DNA from: Oscillospiraceae bacterium
GTDB lineage: Bacteria; Bacillota; Clostridia; Oscillospirales; CAG-272
NCBI GenBank assembly: GCA_015064555.1
Contig: SVRZ01000001.1
Location: forward strand, 1 to 64,000
Reading direction: 5' to 3'
DNA length: 64,000 nucleotides
Positions 35,617 through 44,345 of the stretch are shown here, piece by piece (position 1 is the stretch's first letter; every line of letters starts with the position of its first letter). Made by a program: the position numbers and the translations under genes. The notes under the pieces are model-generated. The model was not told the DNA's origin. It saw only the letters and a list, made by a program, of their open reading frames with translations, and did not search any database.

Positions 35617-35832
35617 GCGCGGTACATCTTACGCCGCAAAAAAGCATCGGCTGTTATAAGTATATGTGAATCCTCGCGAAAGCGTCACCCCGTCCGACAG
35701 GCGTAGCCTTTCCCCGGAATATACACAGGCTTTGCCAAAGTGCGCCGATCGCCTTGCCGCTTCCCGGATGCGTCCGCTTGGTATTCCATATCCGTTTGAC
35801 GCGGATTCCATATTGATTTTACGCGCGGGGCA

Positions 35833-35861
35833 TTGACATTATCCTTTGTCGATGCTATAAT
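35833..35861 (+). promoter_or_regulatory. Predicted sigma-A promoter of the SPFH gene
   Basis: TTGACA-N17-TATAAT. Confidence 0.75.
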
Positions 35862-35947
35862 AAAATTGACGGACGGGACTTCAAGCCTTCTATGGTATTT
35901 ATGCCAACGCTAGACCTTCCGAACAATAATTTAAAAGGAGAAAAATT

Positions 35948-37339
35948 ATGTGGTGGATTTTTATTCCCATCGTTCTTGCCGTTGCCCTGTTTGCGGCAGG
36001 ATACCTCAAAGCGCCCCCGGATACCGCTTACATAGTATCGGGACTCGGTAAAAGAAAAATATTCATAGGACGTGCCGGTTGGAGATTGCCCTTCCTCACC
36101 CGTGTGGATAAGCTTTCTCTCAGCGTTATGCAGGTCGACGTCAAGACCAGCGAAGCTGTTCCTACAAACGAGTTTATAAACGTGACCGTAGACGGCGTTG
36201 CGAATATAAAGATATCATCCTCTCCCGAGCTTCTCGAGCGCGCGGCAGAGTCACTTCTCGGCAAGACACGCCAGGAGCTTATCGCCCTTGTCACACAGGT
36301 TCTTGAGGGTAATATGCGTGAAATAGTCGGCTCTGTAGGACTTAAGGAAATGGTTCAGGACCGTCAGGGCGTTGCGAAGAAGATAACCGAGAACGTTGTT
36401 CCCGATATGGAAAAGCTCGGTATCGAGGTAGTAAACTTCAATATCCAGAACTTCAAGGATGCCGCAGGCACTATCGAGAATATGGGTATCGACAACGTTG
36501 AGCAGATCAGAAAGAACGCGCAGATCGCAAAGGCGAATGCTCAGCGCGATATTGCAATAGCAACCTCTCAGGCTCAACAGGAGGCTAATGCCGTTAAGGT
36601 TGAGTCCGAAAAGATGATCGCTGCACAGGATGCAGATCTCGCAGTTCAGCAGGCGGACATGAAGGTGCGCTCGGATACAAAGCGCGCAGAGGCGGATGCG
36701 GCATACCTCATCCAGCAAGAGAACCAGCGTAAGATCGTTGAGATCGCTAAGGTCGGTGCCGATATAGCACGCAGAGAAAAGGAAGCAGAGCTTGCGGAAA
36801 AGGAGATCGCGATCAAGGAGCGTAAGCTTGATGCAGAGGTCAGAAAGCAGGCAGATGCTATGAAATACGCGACCGAGAAGCAGGCAGAGGCAGACCTTAT
36901 CAAGCGTCAGCGCGATGCAGATGCGGCGGCATATGAGGCGATCAAGGAGGCCGAGGCAAGAAAAGCCGAGGCGGATGCAACCAGATATGCGATGGAGCAG
37001 GAGGCTGAGGGTATCAGAGCCAAGGGTATTGCCGAAGCAGAGGCTATAGAGAAGAAGGCCGAGGCACAGAAGAAGATGGGCGAGGCGTCCGTTCTTGAAA
37101 TGTATCTCACCGCACTTCCCGAGGTCGTTAAAAACGCCGCGGCTCCTCTTGCACAGACCGATAAGATCGTTATGTACGGCGAGGGCAATTCCACCAAAAT
37201 CGTACGCGACGTTATGAACAGCACCGATCAGGTGGTTGAGGGAGTTAAGCAGACCACAGGTCTTGATCTTGCAAGCATACTTGCAGGATTCGTCGGAGGC
37301 AAGGCAGCGGCAGCTACCGATAATAAATCCGATCAATAA
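35948..37339 (+). CDS. SPFH/band-7 (flotillin-like) membrane protein
   Basis: N-terminal TM, DTAYIVSGLGKRKIFIGRAGWRLPFL, NFNIQNFKD, long A/E/K/Q coiled coil (EKKAEAQKKMGEASVLEMYLTALPEV). Confidence 0.9.
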   Translation: MWWIFIPIVLAVALFAAGYLKAPPDTAYIVSGLGKRKIFIGRAGWRLPFLTRVDKLSLSVMQVDVKTSEAVPTNEFINVTVDGVANIKISSSPELLERAAESLLGKTRQELIALVTQVLEGNMREIVGSVGLKEMVQDRQGVAKKITENVVPDMEKLGIEVVNFNIQNFKDAAGTIENMGIDNVEQIRKNAQIAKANAQRDIAIATSQAQQEANAVKVESEKMIAAQDADLAVQQADMKVRSDTKRAEADAAYLIQQENQRKIVEIAKVGADIARREKEAELAEKEIAIKERKLDAEVRKQADAMKYATEKQAEADLIKRQRDADAAAYEAIKEAEARKAEADATRYAMEQEAEGIRAKGIAEAEAIEKKAEAQKKMGEASVLEMYLTALPEVVKNAAAPLAQTDKIVMYGEGNSTKIVRDVMNSTDQVVEGVKQTTGLDLASILAGFVGGKAAAATDNKSDQ

Positions 37340-37498
37340 ACATCTCGGAATACCGTGTTAACGGTATTGGGGGATACCCCGATAAAAGCAAAAGGCGGCA
37401 CTGTGATGGGTTCTTAGCGGAGAATTATAAAAATACCACTAAGTGCGAGCATCGCATTTGACCGGTCAAATTAAGCCCAAACCCATATTACAAGCAGA

Positions 37499-37549
37499 AA
37501 GAGCAAGAGTACAAGGAAAAATCCTTATATTCTTGCTCTTGTTTTTCTT
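37499..37549 (+). terminator. Rho-independent terminator
   Basis: AAGAGCAAGA...TCTTGCTCTT-GTTTTTCTTC. Confidence 0.75.
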
Positions 37550-37575
37550 CTGTCGATATATTCAGCACATATCGA

Positions 37576-37644
37576 GTTTGTATATCTCGCCTTTGGCGAG
37601 GTATGCAAACCATATCGAAAATCCCGCAAGGGATTTATCTCGAT
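37576..37644. repeat. Hairpin-rich intergenic element
   Basis: GTTTG.ATA..CTCGCC-ttt-GGCGAG..TATGCAAAC then ATCGAaaATCCCgcaaGGGATTtatcTCGAT. Confidence 0.6.
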
Positions 37645-37684
37645 GCGTGTTCTCCGTTAAGGATAACACGCTGATTTCGTGTTC

Positions 37685-37891
37685 TTAATATCCCGACTCG
37701 CTATCTTCGTCATCCATCTCCGTTTCGCATTCTTTTTCCTTCTTTTTGAGAACATTTGTTAGCATTTTAGCCTTATTACAGCACATCTCCTTTAAACACG
37801 ACACCATACTGTAAGCTCCGTAGACGGCGGCAACGCCAACGCCTACAAGCAGCCAGGTGTGGTGTTTTTTCTTTCCTGCTTTCATCATCAT
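37685..37891 (-). CDS. Small single-pass membrane protein of unknown function
   Basis: MMMKAGKKKHHTWLLVGVGVAAVYGAYSMV...KKKEKECETEMDDEDSESGY; AAAGGAG RBS. Confidence 0.6.
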   Translation of the reverse strand: MMMKAGKKKHHTWLLVGVGVAAVYGAYSMVSCLKEMCCNKAKMLTNVLKKKEKECETEMDDEDSESGY

Positions 37892-37958
37892 AATTTTTTC
37901 TCCTTTTGAAATTCGAGTCAACTATATTTTTACCCAAAATATCTTGATTATTTACGTA

Positions 37959-37987
37959 TTGACAAAAGTTTAGCTTTATAGTAAAAT
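37959..37987 (+). promoter_or_regulatory. Predicted sigma-A promoter of the Sel1-repeat gene
   Basis: TTGACA-N17-TAAAAT. Confidence 0.65.
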
Positions 37988-38021
37988 AGAGTCGAAAAGA
38001 TTAACCGATATGGAGAATTAT

Positions 38022-39806
38022 ATGATCACCTGTAAGGAATGCCACCGTGCATACGATTACGACGGAGGTGTCTGCCCTGTTTGCTCGGCACCGCCCGTCA
38101 TTGATGAGAAGGATATAGCCGCCACTCAGGATGAGCTGGTGCGCGCGACCTCTCACAAAAATGCCGCCCTGATACAGTCCTGCCGCCATCTGCTCGCAGA
38201 TGCGGGTGACACCGAGTCGGAGCGCGAATACGCGAAGCTGCTTGAGCGCAGTGATCCGAGAGTGCGCGATCTCGACACGGCTATGGAGTATTATCGCCGC
38301 GCGGCAATAAAGAACGATCCCTTCGCGGCATACAGATATTCGCGTCTTGTCAGCCGCTCGAACGAAAGAGCCGCACAGATATGGCTTAAATATGCGGCAG
38401 TTCTCGGTTGTATCGAGTCGTATCCCGATGCATCCGAGCTCTTCTCCGCCGAGGGCAGAGAGGATATCTCAGCGCATTACTGCGCTCTCGCCGCCGCCTG
38501 TGACGATACCGATTCCATCGTGAATATGGCAAAAAGATGGTATGAGGGGACAGGCGTTCCTCAGAATGAGGCATACGCGAAGTGGTATCTCGACAAGATG
38601 ACTCTGCCGCCCATCAGCGCCATAAAGCTCGCGTACAAGCTCAGAACGGTAAAGAGCGAGGAGCCTCCGAAGCTCGAATTCCCCGAATATATCAGCTATC
38701 TTCGCTCCCTATGCCGCGAGGCAGATTCGTTTAAATTCGACACGATGACCTTCCGTCTTTCCTCTACACTCGCAAAGGTCGGTGACGTGAATGCCACCAC
38801 GATGCTCGGAAAGATGCTCATCGAGGGGCGCGGATGCACCGCCGACGCTGCCGAGGGCAAGAATCAGCTCGACTCGGCAATAGCGCAGGGCTCATTCGAG
38901 GGAGCGGTCTATCTCGGCAGAGCATTCATTGAAGGAGATCATCTTCCGAAGGATCTTTCCGCCGCTATGGCTTACTTCGACAAGGCAGCATCTCTCGGAT
39001 ATACCGGCGCATATGAGGAGCTCGGTAATATATATCACGACGGAAAACTCACCGAGCGCGATATCCCGCGTGCGCTTGAGCTTTATGAGCTTGCGGCTAC
39101 TGGCGGCTCAGCAACCGCGAGAGAAAAGGCAGAGCATATAAAGAGCACAAGAGAGCAGCTCTTCCTCGATGCCTATGAGGCTATCGTGCTCGGCAAGGCA
39201 ACCGATGCCGAATCGGCATTCAATGCATTCAGATCCGCCGCGATATCCACCGCTATGGGCGAGACGCGCGCGCCGAAGCTCCTTGCCGATTGCTATGCAC
39301 GCGCAATAGGCACAAAGCAGGAGAGAAGCACGGCATTTTATTGGTATCAGAAGGCGGTCGGGCTTGGAGACGTCTCGGCGTATATGCCGCTTGCGATATG
39401 CTATTCGCGCGGATTCGGTACCGAATTTTCCTACAAGGATGCGATAAATTATCTCAAGATCGCGGAAAAAACAGGATTTGCCGGTGCGACCGAGGAATTG
39501 AATATCCTATACGAAAGACGGATGAAAAAGATGGTGCGCTCGCTTTACTCAAAGGCTATGCGCCTGATACATATGAAGAAGTACGGTGAGGCGGTAAGAT
39601 TCCTCCGCTCCTTCGAATCGCTCGGCTATCCCAAGGCACTGTACACGCTCGGCTGTATGTATGAATTCGGCAGAGGTGTTACAAGAAGCGACGTCGGTAT
39701 GGCTACCAAGTATTATAAGCTGGCATTTGCCGGAAGCCCCGTCTTCGGCAACTTTGCCGATCCGCGCTCGGACTATAAGCGCAGAATTCTTCTTATGCTG
39801 AGATAA
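38022..39806 (+). CDS. Sel1-like/TPR repeat protein with N-terminal zinc ribbon
   Basis: MITCKECHRAYDYDGGVCPVC; repeats such as AKWYLDKM, AMAYFDKAASLGYTGAYEELGNIYHDG, AFYWYQKAVGLGDVSAYMPLAICYSRG. Confidence 0.88.
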   Translation: MITCKECHRAYDYDGGVCPVCSAPPVIDEKDIAATQDELVRATSHKNAALIQSCRHLLADAGDTESEREYAKLLERSDPRVRDLDTAMEYYRRAAIKNDPFAAYRYSRLVSRSNERAAQIWLKYAAVLGCIESYPDASELFSAEGREDISAHYCALAAACDDTDSIVNMAKRWYEGTGVPQNEAYAKWYLDKMTLPPISAIKLAYKLRTVKSEEPPKLEFPEYISYLRSLCREADSFKFDTMTFRLSSTLAKVGDVNATTMLGKMLIEGRGCTADAAEGKNQLDSAIAQGSFEGAVYLGRAFIEGDHLPKDLSAAMAYFDKAASLGYTGAYEELGNIYHDGKLTERDIPRALELYELAATGGSATAREKAEHIKSTREQLFLDAYEAIVLGKATDAESAFNAFRSAAISTAMGETRAPKLLADCYARAIGTKQERSTAFYWYQKAVGLGDVSAYMPLAICYSRGFGTEFSYKDAINYLKIAEKTGFAGATEELNILYERRMKKMVRSLYSKAMRLIHMKKYGEAVRFLRSFESLGYPKALYTLGCMYEFGRGVTRSDVGMATKYYKLAFAGSPVFGNFADPRSDYKRRILLMLR

Positions 39807-39842
39807 CGTAACGTAATACACGTAATACACAAAAAATAAACA

Positions 39843-39893
39843 AAAACGGATGCCTCAAATGCTAAAATATGCATTTGAGGCATCCGTTTTTTA
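39843..39893. terminator. Strong bidirectional terminator
   Basis: AAAACGGATGCCTCAAATGC...GCATTTGAGGCATCCGTTTTTT. Confidence 0.9.
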
Positions 39894-40021
39894 ACCCCGC
39901 TGTTGACAAAGAGCCTTTTTTGAAAAGAGGCGATTGCCGTTTTTTCTAATATGACCGCACTTAAAGCTTGGATATAGGCGGTCATATTTGGTTATTCGTT
40001 TTACTTGGTGGCAGTTTTTTG

Positions 40022-41704
40022 TTAATTGCTCTTGAAATTGTTAACAATAGTTGCCATTTGGAGTATTTTTGAGCTTGCGTAGTTGTAATAAACGGTATCT
40101 ATGTAGAACGCCTCGCCGTAATGCTCGAGGATCATTTTCTCATAATCGGATAACGCCTTTTCATACGCCTCGTCGCTCTCAAAATCATCCTTATCCTTCT
40201 GCGTATAATAGAAGTAATCGTTCTCAAGCTCGGAGCGATATATCTCGTCAAACACCGAATCGCTCGGAACGAGCTTTTCTTTTCTGATGATATAGTAGAA
40301 TATAAGCTTTTCGGTCACCTCGTCCTCGACGTTGTTTCGGAGAAGCTTCTGCCAATCAACATCTCTTTCTATCCCGAGATAGTCTGCCATGAAATCATCG
40401 AAGCTCTCATAGTCGTATCCTGCCTCGTTGGTCTTCTCAAATTCAAGACGATAGGAGTAGAGATAGTCCTCATAAACGCGGTTTATCTCACGCTCGGGAA
40501 GCTCCTTGATATCGACCTCTTTCTTAAGCCTTTCCCACATCGCATCCTCTGCGGCGGAGTTTACCTGCTCCTTGTACTTCAGCATCAGCTCCTCCATAAG
40601 GTAAGCGCGATACTTCTCTGTCAGGCTCTCTCCCTCGTAGGATGCAAGCGAATCCGCTTCTATCTTAAGCTTATCGGTAATAAAGCTATCGTTGAATTCG
40701 TCATTCTCATAGCAGAGAACTCTTGTGATGAAAACATCAAAATAAACCGTTTTGCTCCTGAAGCTCGGCTCGCTGTAATCATACGGGAACACCGTCTTTA
40801 CCGTGATCGGGTTATCCTCACACTTTGTAACGTAATTTACGTGACAGCTGGTGATGGTTATATACTCTCCCGAGGGACGGGCAAGAGTTATGAGGTCCTC
40901 ATTGGTTATTCCAATATTCTTTTCCTTAAGATAGCTGAGAATTCCGACGCCCCACTTTTCCTCGACGTTCGGATCTCTTAAGTCTATACGAACGTTCGCC
41001 TTATCGTAGATAAGACCGGACTCCTCGACGTATGTGAGAGTGGCATATACAACGTCATTCTCCATAACGGTTCCGCCCTTATATATCTTGAACTCGTTGT
41101 AATCCATAGGTATCTTGCCTATAAGACCGAGCTCAAAGCCGGGGACGAAGCTTCCGCTTCCGATGACAAGCTCGTCACCAACGGCGCCCGCCTTATAGCC
41201 GGAATAATTGCTTGTTCCGGGGAGCTCAATGCGCTCGCCCTTTTCATTTATCTCATATCCCGTGTAGAAAATATTGACCTTGTCGCCGGGGGTAACAGGC
41301 TCGCTGATCATATATTTTCCGTCGTTCAGTATCTCGCCCTTGTGCTTATTGAGAAGCTTGATTATCTCGTTTTCAACACTGCTCTCGTCGGGAATGGGAA
41401 CGTTTATCTCTATATCGTAGTCCTTATAATCCGATTCCTCAACGTCTATGTATTTATCAAGATTCTCTTTGAGGTAATCCATTCGCCGCTCGGTTATTCC
41501 AAGCAGCTCCTTGAAGGTAAATCCGCGCGCGGTCATAGCGACTATAGCCATTGTCGCCACGAGCAGCACGCACGCCGCAACAGAGATCGTAACTATAAAC
41601 CAGATCTCGGTATAAAAGTGCTTTTTGCCCTCTGTGCTCTCAGCGCTCTCTGCAGACTCAGAGGTCTTTGGCTCTTTTACCTCGGTATCCTTGATATCGC
41701 TCAT
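40022..41704 (-). CDS. Membrane-anchored trigger-factor-like protein with FKBP-type PPIase domain
   Basis: N-terminal TM; PVTPGDKVNIFYTGY...LVIGSGSFVPGFELGLIGK; C-terminal helical region. Confidence 0.65.
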   Translation of the reverse strand: MSDIKDTEVKEPKTSESAESAESTEGKKHFYTEIWFIVTISVAACVLLVATMAIVAMTARGFTFKELLGITERRMDYLKENLDKYIDVEESDYKDYDIEINVPIPDESSVENEIIKLLNKHKGEILNDGKYMISEPVTPGDKVNIFYTGYEINEKGERIELPGTSNYSGYKAGAVGDELVIGSGSFVPGFELGLIGKIPMDYNEFKIYKGGTVMENDVVYATLTYVEESGLIYDKANVRIDLRDPNVEEKWGVGILSYLKEKNIGITNEDLITLARPSGEYITITSCHVNYVTKCEDNPITVKTVFPYDYSEPSFRSKTVYFDVFITRVLCYENDEFNDSFITDKLKIEADSLASYEGESLTEKYRAYLMEELMLKYKEQVNSAAEDAMWERLKKEVDIKELPEREINRVYEDYLYSYRLEFEKTNEAGYDYESFDDFMADYLGIERDVDWQKLLRNNVEDEVTEKLIFYYIIRKEKLVPSDSVFDEIYRSELENDYFYYTQKDKDDFESDEAYEKALSDYEKMILEHYGEAFYIDTVYYNYASSKILQMATIVNNFKSN

Positions 41705-41716
41705 CGCTTTCCTCCT

Positions 41717-42160
41717 TTATTGAATATCGTCGCTTGCGAACGAATCCGCAAAATTACAGGCGAGCGTATCACAGCGCTCGTTATATACGTGCCCGTCATG
41801 CCCCTTAACCCAGACGAAGGACACCTTATGTATCCTTGTGAGGGCGAGCAATCTTTGCCACAGATCGGGATTCTTGACCTTTCCTCCGCGGAACGCAGAT
41901 TTCTCCCATCCGTATATCCAGCCCTGCTCAAAGGCATCCACAAGATATTTGGAATCAGAGTAAAGAGTCACCGAGCAGGGCTCCTTCAGAGCCGCAAGCC
42001 CCTCTATCGCCGCGGTGAGCTCCATTCTGTTGTTAGTCGTTTCGCGCTCGCCGCCGCTGAGCTCCTTCTCATATTTTCCGTAGACGAGGATCGCTCCCCA
42101 TCCGCCTCTGCCGGGATTTCCGCGGCAGGCGCCGTCGGTATATAAATTAACCTCTTTCAT
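41717..42160 (-). CDS. rnhA: Ribonuclease HI
   Basis: [66 protein letters not shown]. Confidence 0.96.
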   Translation of the reverse strand: MKEVNLYTDGACRGNPGRGGWGAILVYGKYEKELSGGERETTNNRMELTAAIEGLAALKEPCSVTLYSDSKYLVDAFEQGWIYGWEKSAFRGGKVKNPDLWQRLLALTRIHKVSFVWVKGHDGHVYNERCDTLACNFADSFASDDIQ

Positions 42161-42245
42161 AGCAGTGCCTTCTCTATCCTGTTTATAAAAACGGAGCTGC
42201 GGCGTTCGGTCGCGGCAGCCCCGTTGTCATTTTTTCGCGCCGGAA

Positions 42246-44138
42246 TTACTTATCCTTTGCTTCCTTTGTGGTGAACTTAACTCTGATATACTTAAGAGTT
42301 CCGTTGTCGTTCTTGACAGCCTCGCCCTCGGAATCCTTCTCTACCTCGAGGAAGTAATCCATGAGCTTATCGAACTGGAATGCTGCAAGAGCATTTGCCT
42401 CACCGTAGGAGAACTCATCAGAATCATAACCGGAGGTGATGTCCTTCTTGTACTCTCTGATTTCCTTCTTGGTGCAGGTCTGACCATAGAGCTCTGCAAC
42501 GTAGTATACCTTTATGATGGGCTTGATGTATGCAACAGCCTCTGCCCAAACCGCATTCTTAGCAGCCTCAAAGCTATCGGTAGCGGTCTTCTTCATAAGG
42601 AAGGACTTGAAGCTTCCCTTATGCTGGAGATAGTAAGACTCCTTGGTGGTAGTATCGGACTCGGTGTAGAACTCGTGCTCATACTCCTCGTAAATTCTGT
42701 TATAAGCATCCTTGATAGCCTTCTTGGGGAGCTCGTCATCCTTTACCTTGATGGTAATAGTCTTATCAATAGCCTCCCAGATAGCGGTTGCAAGGTTCTT
42801 GTTGATAGCCTCGTTATACTCTGCCTCGAGAGTTTCGGAAACAGTCTTCTTGTACTCATCAAGAACGGTAGTTGCGCCCTTCTCTGCATCATCCGAGCCA
42901 ACCTTCTTGATTATAGCCTGTGCAGCAGCCTTGACCTCGTTCTTAGCGGTGGTCTTGTTAGCCTCTGCGGTTGCAAGCTCGCTCTTAGCAGTGTTAAGAG
43001 TAGCCTCGGCATCCTTAACGCCCTGGTTTTCCTCAACCTTCTCGCCGCTGGGTACCTTACCCTTAGCGGTCTCAACAGCCTTCTCGGCATTCTCAACGGC
43101 GGTCTTCTTGGTGGAGACCTCCTTCTCCTTATCGGAGAGTGCCTTCTTCTTATCGGTAAGTGTCTTTATAAGATCATCGAAGCCTTCCTCGAGGCAATCG
43201 AGAGAATCCTTGGTTACAGTAGCGAGAATGTCGGTGAAGACAAGCTCTGCGGTAAGCTCTTCAACGTCGAGGTAATGAACGGGATAGATGTGATAGGTGA
43301 GCTCCTGATCCTTGAGCTCAACCTTGCCTGCGTCTGCAGCACCGTCAACAACAACGGTGGGGGTAACCTTCTGAGATTCGGTGAAGGTCGTGTTGGTAAC
43401 AACTATCTCCTTGCCGCTCTCAACTACCCAGTTAACAACAGCGCCGGTATAGGTGTACTTCTCGTCCTCGCTCTTGAACTCTGCAACAGCGGTTCCGATA
43501 GTGGAATCAACGAGCTTGTTAGCAACGAGATTGCCCTCTTCGCCGAGAACTACTCTCTCGTTGGTATGAGTCTCCTTAACGTTGGAAACCTTATTGTTTT
43601 CATCTGTCTCCTGATAGGAAACGGTATAGGTTACGTAAGCTATAGCATCCTTGAGCGCCTTGCCCGAGGTCTTGGTCTTATACGCCTCGATCTCGCCTGC
43701 AGCAAGAACTGCCTCAGCGATCTTCTTCTGGAGCTCGGAGTTGTCACCGATTCCAAGCTGGAAGTTCACCTTGGAGGACTCCTTCATATAAGAGGAGTAA
43801 ACGGTGTAATCCTTGCTGTCCTTGGTAAGGGTTACATAGTAGCAGTAGTAAAGTGCATCGTGTGCAGTAAGTGCGCCCTCGGTCTTGGTATCCTTGGTAT
43901 CAACCTTTCCAAGAAGCGTTTCGTATATACGGTCAAGCACCTTTGCGGTTCTCGTCTCGGGATCTGCGGTGTAGTCACCGTCCTCGATCTCGATTGCCGC
44001 AAGAAATGCGTCAAGAGCAGCCTTCTCGCCTGCCGCATACTGAGATTGATCTTCCTTTGCATAGTTGTAGCCGCATCCTACAAGAGTGAGCGCAACGGTT
44101 GCAAGGACTAGAATCATACTGATAATTCTTTTCTTCAT
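42246..44138 (-). CDS. Secreted lipoprotein with long coiled coil, possible trigger-factor-like C-terminal part
   Basis: MKKRIISMILVLATVALTLVGCG lipobox; KKKALSDKEKEVSTKKTAVENAEKAVETAK coiled coil. Confidence 0.6.
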   Translation of the reverse strand: MKKRIISMILVLATVALTLVGCGYNYAKEDQSQYAAGEKAALDAFLAAIEIEDGDYTADPETRTAKVLDRIYETLLGKVDTKDTKTEGALTAHDALYYCYYVTLTKDSKDYTVYSSYMKESSKVNFQLGIGDNSELQKKIAEAVLAAGEIEAYKTKTSGKALKDAIAYVTYTVSYQETDENNKVSNVKETHTNERVVLGEEGNLVANKLVDSTIGTAVAEFKSEDEKYTYTGAVVNWVVESGKEIVVTNTTFTESQKVTPTVVVDGAADAGKVELKDQELTYHIYPVHYLDVEELTAELVFTDILATVTKDSLDCLEEGFDDLIKTLTDKKKALSDKEKEVSTKKTAVENAEKAVETAKGKVPSGEKVEENQGVKDAEATLNTAKSELATAEANKTTAKNEVKAAAQAIIKKVGSDDAEKGATTVLDEYKKTVSETLEAEYNEAINKNLATAIWEAIDKTITIKVKDDELPKKAIKDAYNRIYEEYEHEFYTESDTTTKESYYLQHKGSFKSFLMKKTATDSFEAAKNAVWAEAVAYIKPIIKVYYVAELYGQTCTKKEIREYKKDITSGYDSDEFSYGEANALAAFQFDKLMDYFLEVEKDSEGEAVKNDNGTLKYIRVKFTTKEAKDK

Positions 44139-44345
44139 TTTTTCTCTTCCTTTATATAATTTTATAAACAAAATTGATGTTGCCCGATGCATTTTTTACA
44201 TTTTTTACCCAAACGCATATCAAGCACAGAACATTATAACATATAAAATCAAAAAATGCAAACGTTTTTTGAAAAAATATTTATTTTATTTTAAATTCAT
44301 CGAAAAGTCGCCGTACCCGGGAAGCGAAGCATCGGTGAAAAGTGC

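Noticed and set aside
35948-37339. SPFH/flotillin gene as part of a defence or secretion island
   Set aside because: It has its own promoter and terminator, and neighbours (dpaAB, small membrane protein, Sel1 protein) give no coherent system; treated as ordinary.
37443-37688. 81-aa plus-strand ORF
   Set aside because: Spans a terminator and hairpin-rich intergenic repeat; no RBS or protein-like composition.
42621-44111. 496-aa plus-strand ORF (Leu/Ser-rich)
   Set aside because: Antisense of the coiled-coil lipoprotein; its low-complexity Leu/Ser/Gly composition follows from the opposite-strand codons.
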